Part shown: positions 32,474-40,418 of the stretch, piece after piece | Position numbering within the stretch: the first letter of the stretch is position 1 | How the letters are laid out: every line of letters begins with the position of its first letter | Assembly (NCBI GenBank): GCA_902491395.1 | Contig: CABUHO010000022.1 | Location: 1 to 40,767, forward strand | Length of the DNA stretch: 40,767 bases | From: an uncultured Collinsella sp. | GTDB taxonomy: Bacteria > Actinomycetota > Coriobacteriia > Coriobacteriales > Coriobacteriaceae | Reading direction: 5' to 3' | Program-made: the position numbers and the translations under genes | Notes under the pieces: model-generated | Databases searched by the model: none | Seen by the model: the letters and a program-made list of their open reading frames with translations, nothing else | What the model was told of the DNA's origin: nothing

Positions 32474-33233
32474 TCGCACCCTTCTTATCGCTGGTAACTG
32501 GAAGATGAACAACGACGTCGCCGAGGCCGCCAAGCTCGCCGACGAGCTGGCTCAGGCTCTGCCCGAGGTTCCGGCTGGCGTCGAGGTGCTCGTCTGCCCT
32601 CCGACCATTGACATCACCACGGTTCATGACCGCATTCAGGCTGCCCCCATCGCCCTCGGTGCACAGAACGTGTACTGGGAGGCCAAGGGTGCCTTCACCG
32701 GTGAGTCCTCTTGCGACATGCTCAAGTCCGCCGGCTGCACCTACTGCATCATCGGTCACTCCGAGCGTCGCGACTACTTCCACGAGACCGACGAGGACCA
32801 GAACAAGAAGGCCAAGGCTCTCGTTGCCGCCGGTCTTGTTCCCGTCTTCTGCTGCGGCGAGTCCCTCGAGGTCCGCGAGGCTGGCACCTATGTCGAGCAC
32901 GTCGTGAACCAGGTCAAGGCTGGCCTTGCCGGTCTTGAGATCACCTGCCCCAAGCAGGTCGTCGTCGCCTACGAGCCCATCTGGGCCATCGGCACCGGCA
33001 AGACCGCTACCGCTGAGGACGCTCAGGAGGTCTGCGGCGCTATCCGTGAGACCCTCAAGGAGATGTTTGGCGAGGAGCTCGCTAACGGCATCCGCGTTCT
33101 CTATGGTGGCTCTGCCAAGCCCGGCAACATCGCCGAGCTCGTCGCCAAGCCCGACGTTGACGGCGCCCTCGTGGGCGGCGCTTCGCTCAAGGCTGCCGAC
33201 TTCGCCTCTATGGTCGTCAAGGCAGGCGAGTAG
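32466..33233 (+). CDS. tpiA: Triose-phosphate isomerase
   Basis: Interconverts dihydroxyacetone phosphate and glyceraldehyde-3-phosphate. The 255-residue TIM barrel has Lys13 in GNWKMN, His98 in IIGHSERR and Glu170 in VAYEPIWAIGTG, the complete catalytic set. The phosphate-binding YGGS lies near the C-terminus. The ATG at 32466 lies inside the end of pgk, with GGAGTGGAGG upstream. The longer open frame to 32403 would overlap pgk heavily and lacks family support. gpmI begins 5 nt after its stop. Confidence 0.98.
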   Translation: MPNRTLLIAGNWKMNNDVAEAAKLADELAQALPEVPAGVEVLVCPPTIDITTVHDRIQAAPIALGAQNVYWEAKGAFTGESSCDMLKSAGCTYCIIGHSERRDYFHETDEDQNKKAKALVAAGLVPVFCCGESLEVREAGTYVEHVVNQVKAGLAGLEITCPKQVVVAYEPIWAIGTGKTATAEDAQEVCGAIRETLKEMFGEELANGIRVLYGGSAKPGNIAELVAKPDVDGALVGGASLKAADFASMVVKAGE

Positions 33234-33238
33234 GACAT

Positions 33239-34792
33239 ATGGCACAGCGTCATCTTCCTGCACTCCTGATCATCATGGACGGCTGTGGCCTGGCTCCGGC
33301 CGATGGCGAGAACGCCGTCGCTGCTGCCAAGACGCCCTTCCTTGATAGCCTGTACGAGAAGTATCCTCACACCACGCTCGGCGCTTCGGGCGAGGACGTG
33401 GGCCTTCCCGACGGTCAGATGGGCAACTCCGAGGTGGGTCACCTCAACATCGGTGCCGGCCGCATCGTGTTCCAGGAGCTTTCGCGCATCAACAATGCCA
33501 TCAAGGACGGCTCCATCGCCAAGAACGAGGTCTTCGTCAAGGCTATGGACGACGTCAAGGCCGAAGGCAAGACCCTGCACCTCATGGGCCTTATGAGCCC
33601 TGGCGGTGTTCATTCTCACATGAACCACGTCGAGGCTCTGGTCAAGATGGCTGCCCAGCATGGCGTCAAGACCGTTCGCGTCCACGCCTTCATGGATGGC
33701 CGCGACGTTGACCCGCAGTCCGGTGCCGGCTACATGAGCGAGTTCTGCGCCTTCCTGGCTAAGATCTCCGAGGAGACCGGTTGCGACGCTCGCGTTGCCA
33801 CCGTTTCGGGCCGCTATTGGGCCATGGACCGCGACAACCGTTGGGAGCGCATCCAGCGCGCCTACGACGTCATGGTCAACGCGTCCGATGCCGATACCGA
33901 CCCCGTTGCCGGTATCAAGGCCTACTACGAGAAGGATCCGCGCGGCGACGAGTTCGTCGAGCCTTTCGCGGCCCACAACGAGGGTATCCACGAGGGCGAC
34001 GCGGCCATCTTCTTCAACTTCCGTCCCGACCGCGCTCGTCAGATGACCCGCGTGTTCACGGACAAGGAGTTCGATGGCTTTGAGCGCGAGCAGATTAAGC
34101 TCTCGCACTTTGTGACGATGACCGAGTACGATCCGACGTTTGACGTCGAGGTCGCCTTCCCCAAGACGTTCCCCGAGAACGTCCTGGCCGACGTTATCGC
34201 CGCCAATGGCCTGAAGCAGCTGCACACCGCCGAGACCGAGAAGTACGCCCACGTGACGTTCTTCCTCAACGGCGGCATCGAGGAGCCCAAGGAGGGCGAG
34301 GAGCGCGTGCTCGTCGCTTCCCCCAAGGTCGCTACCTACGATCTGCAGCCCGAGATGAGCGCTCCCGAGGTTACCGAGAAGCTTGTCGCCGCTATCAACG
34401 AGGATCGCGCTGATTTCTACATCGTGAACTTCGCAAATTGCGACATGGTTGGTCACACCGGTGTCTTCGACGCTGCCGTTAAGGCCGTCGAGGCTGTTGA
34501 CGATGCCCTGTCCAAGGTTGTCCCGGCGATTCTCGCTAAGGGCGGCTTTGCGCTGATTACCGCCGATCACGGCAACGCCGATCACATGTTTGACGTTGCT
34601 TCCGACGGTTCCAAGCATCCGTTTACGGCCCACACCACCAACCGCGTGCCGTTCATCATCGTTGATGAGAAGGCACAGCTCACCGGTATCGAGGACGGTC
34701 GTCTTTCCGATATCGCTCCGACCATGCTCACCATCGCTGGTATTGAGCCTTCCGCCGAGATGACGGGCCGCGTGCTCGCCACCGAGGCCTAA
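33239..34792 (+). CDS. gpmI: 2,3-bisphosphoglycerate-independent phosphoglycerate mutase
   Basis: Alkaline-phosphatase-superfamily enzyme interconverting 3- and 2-phosphoglycerate with manganese. The 517-residue length is standard. Asp14 in IIMDGCGL and the phospho-accepting Ser64 in DGQMGNSEVGHLN form part of the active site. Metal ligands near the C-terminus include TADHGNADHM. ATG 33239 has GAGTAGGA upstream, partly inside tpiA. In Streptomyces-type loci tpiA is followed directly by secG, so gpmI is an extra member of the glycolytic cluster here. A strong terminator follows. Confidence 0.98.
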   Translation: MAQRHLPALLIIMDGCGLAPADGENAVAAAKTPFLDSLYEKYPHTTLGASGEDVGLPDGQMGNSEVGHLNIGAGRIVFQELSRINNAIKDGSIAKNEVFVKAMDDVKAEGKTLHLMGLMSPGGVHSHMNHVEALVKMAAQHGVKTVRVHAFMDGRDVDPQSGAGYMSEFCAFLAKISEETGCDARVATVSGRYWAMDRDNRWERIQRAYDVMVNASDADTDPVAGIKAYYEKDPRGDEFVEPFAAHNEGIHEGDAAIFFNFRPDRARQMTRVFTDKEFDGFEREQIKLSHFVTMTEYDPTFDVEVAFPKTFPENVLADVIAANGLKQLHTAETEKYAHVTFFLNGGIEEPKEGEERVLVASPKVATYDLQPEMSAPEVTEKLVAAINEDRADFYIVNFANCDMVGHTGVFDAAVKAVEAVDDALSKVVPAILAKGGFALITADHGNADHMFDVASDGSKHPFTAHTTNRVPFIIVDEKAQLTGIEDGRLSDIAPTMLTIAGIEPSAEMTGRVLATEA

Positions 34793-34819
34793 TAGAAAAC
34801 AAATACCGTTTTCTAGTAA

Positions 34820-34851
34820 GGGGGTTGTCCACAATCGGACAACCCCCTTTT
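34820..34851 (+). terminator. Rho-independent terminator after gpmI
   Basis: A perfect 11-bp stem (34820-34830 with 34837-34847) with a 6-nt loop is followed by TTTT. It ends the pgk-tpiA-gpmI transcript, so secG needs its own promoter. Confidence 0.92.
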
Positions 34852-34910
34852 GGTGTTTCTGCCATTTCTGCCCCGTCCCCAAATGGCGGGTGGGGGAGTG
34901 CTGGGGGTTG

Positions 34911-34919
34911 TGGTACAGT
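34911..34919 (+). promoter_or_regulatory. Candidate extended -10 promoter of secG
   Basis: TGGTACAGT combines the TGN extension with TACAGT (four of six), about 37 nt before the secG ATG and downstream of the gpmI terminator. No good -35 is present; the upstream bases are G-rich. Confidence 0.4.
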
Positions 34920-34955
34920 ACTGGAGTTTGAATTGTTCTATTAAGGAGCTTATCT

Positions 34956-35210
34956 ATGGGTCCGTTCCAGATTCTTCTGTTTGTCGTTTGGGCTGTCTCT
35001 GCCGTTGCGCTGACGATTCTCGTCCTGATGCATTCCGGTAAGGGTACCGGCGTTTCGGATATGATCGCTAGCTCGCTGTATAACTCCAGCTCTGCCACAG
35101 GTGTTATGGAGCAGAACCTTGACCGCCTGACCGTCATCATGGCCGTCGTTTTTGCCGTGTGCGTCGTTCTGTGCATGTTCTTCTTCCCGCAGGGCATCGT
35201 CGGCTACTAA
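34956..35210 (+). CDS. secG: Preprotein translocase subunit SecG
   Basis: Small membrane subunit of the SecYEG export channel, 84 residues. There are two hydrophobic helices at about residues 3-25 and 56-77, with the conserved linker LMHSGKGTGVSDM between them and the MEQNLDRLT segment before the second helix. AAGGAG lies 8 nt before the ATG. Its place after the glycolytic genes is the usual actinobacterial order. It is a monocistronic unit here, flanked by the gpmI terminator and its own. Confidence 0.95.
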   Translation: MGPFQILLFVVWAVSAVALTILVLMHSGKGTGVSDMIASSLYNSSSATGVMEQNLDRLTVIMAVVFAVCVVLCMFFFPQGIVGY

Positions 35211-35217
35211 GCATCGG

Positions 35218-35227
35218 CGTATATACG
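35218..35227. repeat. Palindrome CGTATATACG, copy 2
   Basis: Identical to the palindrome at 29937-29946 and likewise just after a stop codon (secG). It lies upstream of, and outside, the secG terminator stem. Confidence 0.5.
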
Positions 35228-35235
35228 TTTGTAAA

Positions 35236-35262
35236 GGGTCCCGCATGTGCGGGGCCCTTTTT
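35236..35262 (+). terminator. Rho-independent terminator after secG
   Basis: A 9-bp stem with one G-U pair (35236-35244 with 35249-35257) around an ATGT loop is followed by five T residues. Confidence 0.92.
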
Positions 35263-35503
35263 GTTTACAGACTTGTAACAGAGTCAAAATATCCCCACAT
35301 ACTTCGCCCAACTAAAGAAATTCTCGACCGTTAACCGGAATTAGCCCCAAATCGTGCATAAAATGCGCTACTGTATTGCAAAACGTTGGCCTGTTGTGCA
35401 TAACCAGCCATAGCAGCGGGCGGCGTTTTGATGGTTCGGATCGGATTGTCTCGACATATGTCCGACTGAACATTTCTTTGTCCTATCTCATAAGGAGGAT
35501 GGC
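35263..35503 (+). promoter_or_regulatory. Upstream region of the opp operon
   Basis: No gene is seen in these 241 nt. GTGCATAA occurs twice (35354-35361 and 35396-35403), 42 nt apart, about four helical turns. An AAAACGTT motif lies between them (35380-35387), and a 10-bp palindrome GACATATGTC at 35453-35462. Promoter hexamers are not clear; TAAAAT at 35358-35363 and TACTGT at 35369-35374 are the best -10 candidates. Confidence 0.35.
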
Positions 35504-37180
35504 ATGGCTGATTCTATGTTCCACCAGCCCGTTATGGGTCGTCGCGCCTTTGTCGGCGGTACCCTTGCTGCGAGCTCCATGGCTTTTCTTGCCGCATGCG
35601 GCAAGAAGGGCGGCGACGCTTCCGGTTCTGAGTCCGGTTCGACGCTGAACTTCTACATCAACAACCCGGTCTGCATCGACCCCTACAACGTCCAGGAGGA
35701 TCAGGGCACTCAGGTCGAGTACCAGCTGTTCGATGCTCTGACCTCTTACGACGCCGAGAAGGGCAAGATCGTCCCGCTGGCTTGCGAGTCCTTCGAGGCC
35801 AACGACGACGCCACCGAGTTCACCTTCAAGATCAAGAAGGCCAAGTTCCACAACGGTGACGACGTTACCTCCAAGTCCTTCAAGCTCGCTTGGGAGCGTC
35901 TGGTCAACACCAAGTCGGCCATCGCTACCGAGTACGGTCCTTCCGAGGTCTCCTATCACCTTTCCATGGTCGAGGGCTATGATGACCTGCTTGCCGGTAA
36001 CGCTACCGAGCTCAGCGGTGTTACTTGCCCCGACGATGAGACCCTCGTCGTTAAGCTGTCTTCCGCTTACGCCGACTTCCCCTTCGTCGCCTCTCACCCG
36101 GCTCTGTCCCCGGTTCCCGAGTGCGCCGAGTCCGATGTTAAGAGCTTCTACCTTGCCCCGATCGGTAACGGCCCGTTCATGATGGACGGCAAGTGGGAGG
36201 ATGGTCAGGAGATCAACCTCAAGAAGTTCGACGATTACTATGGCGACAAGGCCAAGATCGATGGCATCCACTTCCAGGTCATCAAGGACATGGAGACCGC
36301 CTACAAGGAGTTCCAGGCCGGTAACCTCGATATCTGCGACGTTCCCGTTGCTCAGATCGACGCTGCCAAGAAGGATCGCGGCGTGTCCAAGGACGGCTAC
36401 ACCATGGGCGACGGCGAGCGCATGCTGCTCGGCGCCGAGCCTTCCACCTACTACCTGACCTGCAACACCACGGCTGAGCCGTTCAACAACGCCGACCTGC
36501 GCAGGGGTATCTCCCTGGCCATTAACCGTGAGGCCATCTGCAAGACCATCTTCAAGGGTACCCGTACCCCCGCCGACGGCATTGTTCCTCCGGGCATCGA
36601 TGGCTACAAGGAGGGCGCATGGGAGTTCTGCGCCTATGACGTCGACAAGGCCAACGAGTACCTCGACAAGGTTGCTCCTGCCGGCGCCAACGGTGACCGT
36701 GGCATTAACGTGACGCTGTCCTACAACCAGGACGGTGGCCACAAGGAGATCATGGAGTCCATCATCGGCGACCTCGCCAAGGTCGGCGTTACCGCTGTCT
36801 CCGATACCCCTGAGTGGTCTGCGCTGCTCGAGCAGTACCAGAACTTCAACTATCAGTTCGGTCGTCTGGGCTGGATTGCCGACTACCCGATCATGGACAA
36901 CTTCCTGTATCCGCTGTTCCACTCCGACTCCCTCGGTGGCGACAACCGCTCTGGTTACAACAACCCCGAGTTCGACGCCAAGGTCGACGAGGCCCGTACC
37001 ACGGTTGACGACGAAGAGCGCGTCGCTAAGATGCAGGAGGCCGACGCAATGGTCGCTGCCGACTGCCCGGTCATCCCGGTGATGTTCTACACGCACACCA
37101 TCGCCGGCTCCGATCGCATCAAGCACCTCTATGTCGATCCGCAGAAGCACGCCGAGCTGGGTACCGCTGAGCTCGCCTAA
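35504..37180 (+). CDS. oppA: Oligopeptide-binding lipoprotein OppA
   Basis: Family 5 substrate-binding protein of 558 residues. The N-terminus has twin arginines in GRRAFVGGT (residues 12-20), a hydrophobic core and the lipobox LAAC with Cys32, so Tat export and lipid anchoring are likely. A Gly/Ser linker follows, then LNFYINNPVCIDPYNVQEDQ and the family signature KKAKFHNGDDVTSKSFK. It has OppA-like length. AAGGAGGA precedes the ATG. Codon use is highly biased, implying abundant expression. A hairpin separates it from oppB. Peptide binding is inferred from the complete oppABCDF arrangement; exact ligands cannot be told. Confidence 0.9.
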   Translation: MADSMFHQPVMGRRAFVGGTLAASSMAFLAACGKKGGDASGSESGSTLNFYINNPVCIDPYNVQEDQGTQVEYQLFDALTSYDAEKGKIVPLACESFEANDDATEFTFKIKKAKFHNGDDVTSKSFKLAWERLVNTKSAIATEYGPSEVSYHLSMVEGYDDLLAGNATELSGVTCPDDETLVVKLSSAYADFPFVASHPALSPVPECAESDVKSFYLAPIGNGPFMMDGKWEDGQEINLKKFDDYYGDKAKIDGIHFQVIKDMETAYKEFQAGNLDICDVPVAQIDAAKKDRGVSKDGYTMGDGERMLLGAEPSTYYLTCNTTAEPFNNADLRRGISLAINREAICKTIFKGTRTPADGIVPPGIDGYKEGAWEFCAYDVDKANEYLDKVAPAGANGDRGINVTLSYNQDGGHKEIMESIIGDLAKVGVTAVSDTPEWSALLEQYQNFNYQFGRLGWIADYPIMDNFLYPLFHSDSLGGDNRSGYNNPEFDAKVDEARTTVDDEERVAKMQEADAMVAADCPVIPVMFYTHTIAGSDRIKHLYVDPQKHAELGTAELA

Positions 37181-37277
37181 GAGTTTGCAGCTTCCGTGAG
37201 GGTCAAGTATTTACGTAGACCTCATGGGAAACATACAGTTCCCCCTAACCTGGGGTAAACTGGCTGATGGTAATTTT

Positions 37278-37305
37278 GGGATGCCGGTCTGGCGATCGGC
37301 ATCCC
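37278..37305 (+). terminator. Intra-operon hairpin between oppA and oppB
   Basis: A perfect 9-bp stem (37278-37286 with 37297-37305) with a 10-nt loop is followed by ATTTA. It stands where the first importer also has a hairpin, after the binding-protein gene, and probably sets the excess of OppA over the membrane subunits. Confidence 0.65.
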
Positions 37306-37336
37306 ATTTAGGTTAATCCCTAGATAGGGGAGTGGT

Positions 37337-38374
37337 ATGGGTAAGTACATCGTTAAACGTGTGCTTCAGTTCATCCCGGTGTTTTTGGGCGTTACGCTGA
37401 TTCTGTTCGCCCTCCAGAATATCGTGCCGGGAGATCCGATCAAGCTGATCGGTGGAGACAAGGCTCTGTCCCCCGAGGTGGAGCTTCAGCTTCGCGTTCG
37501 CTATCACCTGGTCCAGACGGACGAGGACGGCAACGCGATTCTTGACGAGAACGGCGACCCCGTTCAAACGTCGCTCGTGGACCGTTACTTGTATTACATG
37601 AACGGCCTGCTTCATGGCGATCTGGGCAATTCGTATCAGCGCAAGCTGCCGGTTACGGAGATCTTTGCCCAGAAGTATCCGTATACGGTCAAACTTGCCG
37701 CGTGCGCCATCGTGCTCGAGGCAATCATGGGTATCGGTGCGGGTATCATTTCGGCGGTAAAGCGTTATTCCTTCTGGGATATTTTGGTAACGCTCACCAC
37801 CTCGATCCTCGTTGCCGTCCCGGCCTTCTGGCTCGGTATGTTGCTGCAGCTGTTCTTTGGCGTCATCCTCAAGGATGCCACCGGCGGCGCATTCTCCATG
37901 CCGATTTCGGGTGCCGGCGGTTCCAGCTCTCAGTATCAGGATTGGATGCACTATGTGCTTCCGACCATTACGCTGGCTTCGGTTTCGACCGCCTATGCTG
38001 CCCGCATTATGCGCTCGCAGCTGCTTGACGTCATGAACCAGGATTACATCCGTACGGCCAAGGCCAAGGGTCTCTCCAATCGCGCGATCATCATCAAGCA
38101 TGCGCTTAAGAATGCACTCATCCCCGTCGTTACCTATATTGGTGTCGACTTTGGCGGCATGCTTTCGGGTGCCATCCTGACCGAAACGGTCTTTAACTGG
38201 CCCGGTATCGGCTATGAGGTCTATCGCGCTATTAGCATGCGTGACTGGCCCATCGTTATGGGCGGCGTTACGCTCATCGTTGTCGTCGTCATGGTGATCA
38301 ACCTGCTCGTCGACATTAGCTATGCATTCCTCGACCCGCGCATCCGCCTTGGCGGTCCGTCGGATAAGGCCTAA
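37337..38374 (+). CDS. oppB: Oligopeptide ABC transporter permease OppB
   Basis: Membrane subunit of 345 residues. It has the typical first helix (KRVLQFIPVFLGVTLILFAL), a long extracytoplasmic segment rich in acidic residues, then about five helices and the coupling loop QDYIRTAKAKGLSNRAII...ALKNALIP. It ends with the family tail DPRIRLG. AGGGGAG precedes the ATG at 7 nt. oppC begins 14 nt after its stop. It pairs with OppC to form the channel. Confidence 0.95.
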   Translation: MGKYIVKRVLQFIPVFLGVTLILFALQNIVPGDPIKLIGGDKALSPEVELQLRVRYHLVQTDEDGNAILDENGDPVQTSLVDRYLYYMNGLLHGDLGNSYQRKLPVTEIFAQKYPYTVKLAACAIVLEAIMGIGAGIISAVKRYSFWDILVTLTTSILVAVPAFWLGMLLQLFFGVILKDATGGAFSMPISGAGGSSSQYQDWMHYVLPTITLASVSTAYAARIMRSQLLDVMNQDYIRTAKAKGLSNRAIIIKHALKNALIPVVTYIGVDFGGMLSGAILTETVFNWPGIGYEVYRAISMRDWPIVMGGVTLIVVVVMVINLLVDISYAFLDPRIRLGGPSDKA

Positions 38375-38388
38375 GGGAGGTACGTCTC

Positions 38389-39324
38389 ATGCAGGAAACT
38401 GATTCTCAGTCTCAGGAGCAGGCTACCGCCACCAAGGCCGCATCTGCTCCCGCCAAGTCCCGCACGCTGTGGGGCGACGCTTTTAAGCGTCTTCGTAAAA
38501 ACAAGCTCGCCGTTATCGGTGTCTGCTGGATTATCATCGTCGTTTTGGTTGCCCTGACCGCCGATCTGTGGGCTAAGCCTTGGCTCGGTTCGCCGACGGC
38601 TTCCGACTCGACCACCATGGCCGAGACGTCGCTGCTGGCTCCGTGTGCAGAGCATCCGTTTGGCACTGACGCCCTTGGCCGTGACATTCTCGTCCGCGTT
38701 ATCTACGGTGCACGTGTTTCGCTTTCCGTCGGTATTATGGCCACCGCGATCTCAACGTTGATCGGTCTGGTCATGGGCGCCCTGGCCGGTTTCTACGGCG
38801 GCATCTGGGATACGATCATCATGCGCTGTGCGGATATCTTCCTGGCGTTCCCGTACGTGCTGTTCGTTGTCGCCATGATCGCCGTTATCGGCCGTGGTCT
38901 TCAGAATGTCTTTATCGCCATCGGTATTCTCGGCTGGCCTTCGATTGCGCGCGTCTTCCGATCCGCGATCCTGACGGTCAAGGAAAACGACTATGTTGAC
39001 GCTGCGCGCGCGATGGGTGCATCTGATGCTCGCATCGTCGTGCGTCACATCTTCCCGAACTCCGTTGCCTCCATCGTCGTCTACGCGACTATGAACATTG
39101 GTGGCGCCATTCTGACCGAGTCCGCTTTGTCCTTCCTCGGCATGGGCGTTATTCCGCCTACGCCTTCGTGGGGCTCCATGATTCAGGACGGTCAGCAGTA
39201 TCTCCTGACTGCTCCCTGGATGATGATCATGCCCGGTCTGGCAATTCTCTCGACGGTGCTCGCTTTCACCCTGCTGGGTGACGGTCTGCGCGACGCCCTC
39301 GACGTCAAGATGAAGGACGCATAA
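38389..39324 (+). CDS. oppC: Oligopeptide ABC transporter permease OppC
   Basis: Second membrane subunit, 311 residues. A hydrophilic N-terminal tail of about 20 residues with many Gln and Ala precedes the first helix (about 39-60). The conserved HPFGTDALGRDILVRVIYGARVS follows as a broken motif of the family, and the coupling loop is NDYVDAARAMGASDARIVVRH. GGGAGG lies 8 nt before the ATG. Unlike the DppC part of the fusion at 20334-22349, this permease stands alone. oppD begins 2 nt after its stop. Confidence 0.95.
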   Translation: MQETDSQSQEQATATKAASAPAKSRTLWGDAFKRLRKNKLAVIGVCWIIIVVLVALTADLWAKPWLGSPTASDSTTMAETSLLAPCAEHPFGTDALGRDILVRVIYGARVSLSVGIMATAISTLIGLVMGALAGFYGGIWDTIIMRCADIFLAFPYVLFVVAMIAVIGRGLQNVFIAIGILGWPSIARVFRSAILTVKENDYVDAARAMGASDARIVVRHIFPNSVASIVVYATMNIGGAILTESALSFLGMGVIPPTPSWGSMIQDGQQYLLTAPWMMIMPGLAILSTVLAFTLLGDGLRDALDVKMKDA

Positions 39325-39326
39325 GG

Positions 39327-40418
39327 ATGAAGAAGAACAAGAACTATGTGGACCTGAAGGACCAGCCGGTTCCCGAGGGCCAGCATCTGCTCGAGGTCGA
39401 TGACCTTAAGATGTATTTCCACACCGAGGATGGCGTCGTTCGCGCTGTCGACGGTGTCTCCTACACGCTCGATCGCGGTGAGACCCTGGGCGTCGTCGGC
39501 GAGTCCGGCTCCGGTAAGTCCGTGACCGCCATGACCATCATGGGCCTTATCTCGATGCCTCCGGGAAAGATTGAGGGCGGTGACGTTCGCTACCGCGGCC
39601 GTTCTATCCTCGAGATGACCGAGGAAGAGATGCAGCACATTCGCGGTAACGATATCGCGATGATCTTCCAGGATCCTATGACCTCCCTGAACCCGGTCTA
39701 CAAGATCGGCAAGCAGGTGGGCGAGGGCCTTCGTCTGCACCGTGGTTACTCCAAGCAGGAGGCGCTCAAGCGCGCCACCGAGCTTTTGGACCTCGTCGGT
39801 ATTCCCGAGCCCGAGAAGCGCGTCAACGAGTATCCGCACCAGTTCTCCGGCGGTATGCGTCAGCGTGTCATGATCGCCATGGCTCTTGCCTGCGACCCCG
39901 ATATTCTGATTGCCGACGAGCCCACGACTGCTCTGGACGTTACCATCCAGGCTCAGATTATTGAGCTTATGCAGGAGATGCAGGAGAAGAACGGCAACGC
40001 CATCATCATGATCACCCACGACCTGGGTGTTGTCGCCGATATGGCCGATAAGATCATGGTTATGTACGCCGGCCGTCCCGTCGAGTTCGGTACTGCTGAG
40101 GAAATCTTCTACGAGAGCCGCCATCCCTACACCTGGGGTCTTATTCGTTCCATTCCGGAGCAGGCCATCGAGGAGAAGAAGCCGCTTACGCCGATTCACG
40201 GCAACCCGCCTTCGCTCATGAACCTGCCTGAGGGTTGCGTCTTCTCTCCTCGCTGCCCCTATGCGACGGACAAGTGCCGCAAGCAGCGCCCCGAGCGCGT
40301 TGTCACCGAGTCTGGTCACTACTCTGCGTGCCACTACTCCGGTGACCCCGAGTTCCTCAAGAACGCTCCTGAGACGTCCCGTACGCGCAAGGATTCCAAG
40401 AAGGGAGGCGAGGCGTAA
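39327..40418 (+). CDS. oppD: Oligopeptide ABC transporter ATPase OppD
   Basis: ABC ATPase of 363 residues with Walker A GESGSGKS near residue 60, signature FSGGMRQRV near residue 172 and Walker B ILIADEPTTALD. The C-terminal oligopeptide-transporter extension carries the cysteine set GCVFSPRCPYATDKCRKQRP plus a later Cys in YSACHY, four cysteines that in related proteins are reported to hold an Fe-S cluster. A weak ATAAGG lies before the ATG, and coupling with oppC is likely. oppF begins directly after its stop. Confidence 0.95.
   Translation: MKKNKNYVDLKDQPVPEGQHLLEVDDLKMYFHTEDGVVRAVDGVSYTLDRGETLGVVGESGSGKSVTAMTIMGLISMPPGKIEGGDVRYRGRSILEMTEEEMQHIRGNDIAMIFQDPMTSLNPVYKIGKQVGEGLRLHRGYSKQEALKRATELLDLVGIPEPEKRVNEYPHQFSGGMRQRVMIAMALACDPDILIADEPTTALDVTIQAQIIELMQEMQEKNGNAIIMITHDLGVVADMADKIMVMYAGRPVEFGTAEEIFYESRHPYTWGLIRSIPEQAIEEKKPLTPIHGNPPSLMNLPEGCVFSPRCPYATDKCRKQRPERVVTESGHYSACHYSGDPEFLKNAPETSRTRKDSKKGGEA

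Noticed and set aside
35376..35648. Short frame of 90 codons upstream of and across the oppA start
   Set aside because: It overlaps the oppA signal peptide in another frame and lacks a start signal. It was considered as a leader peptide and dropped.
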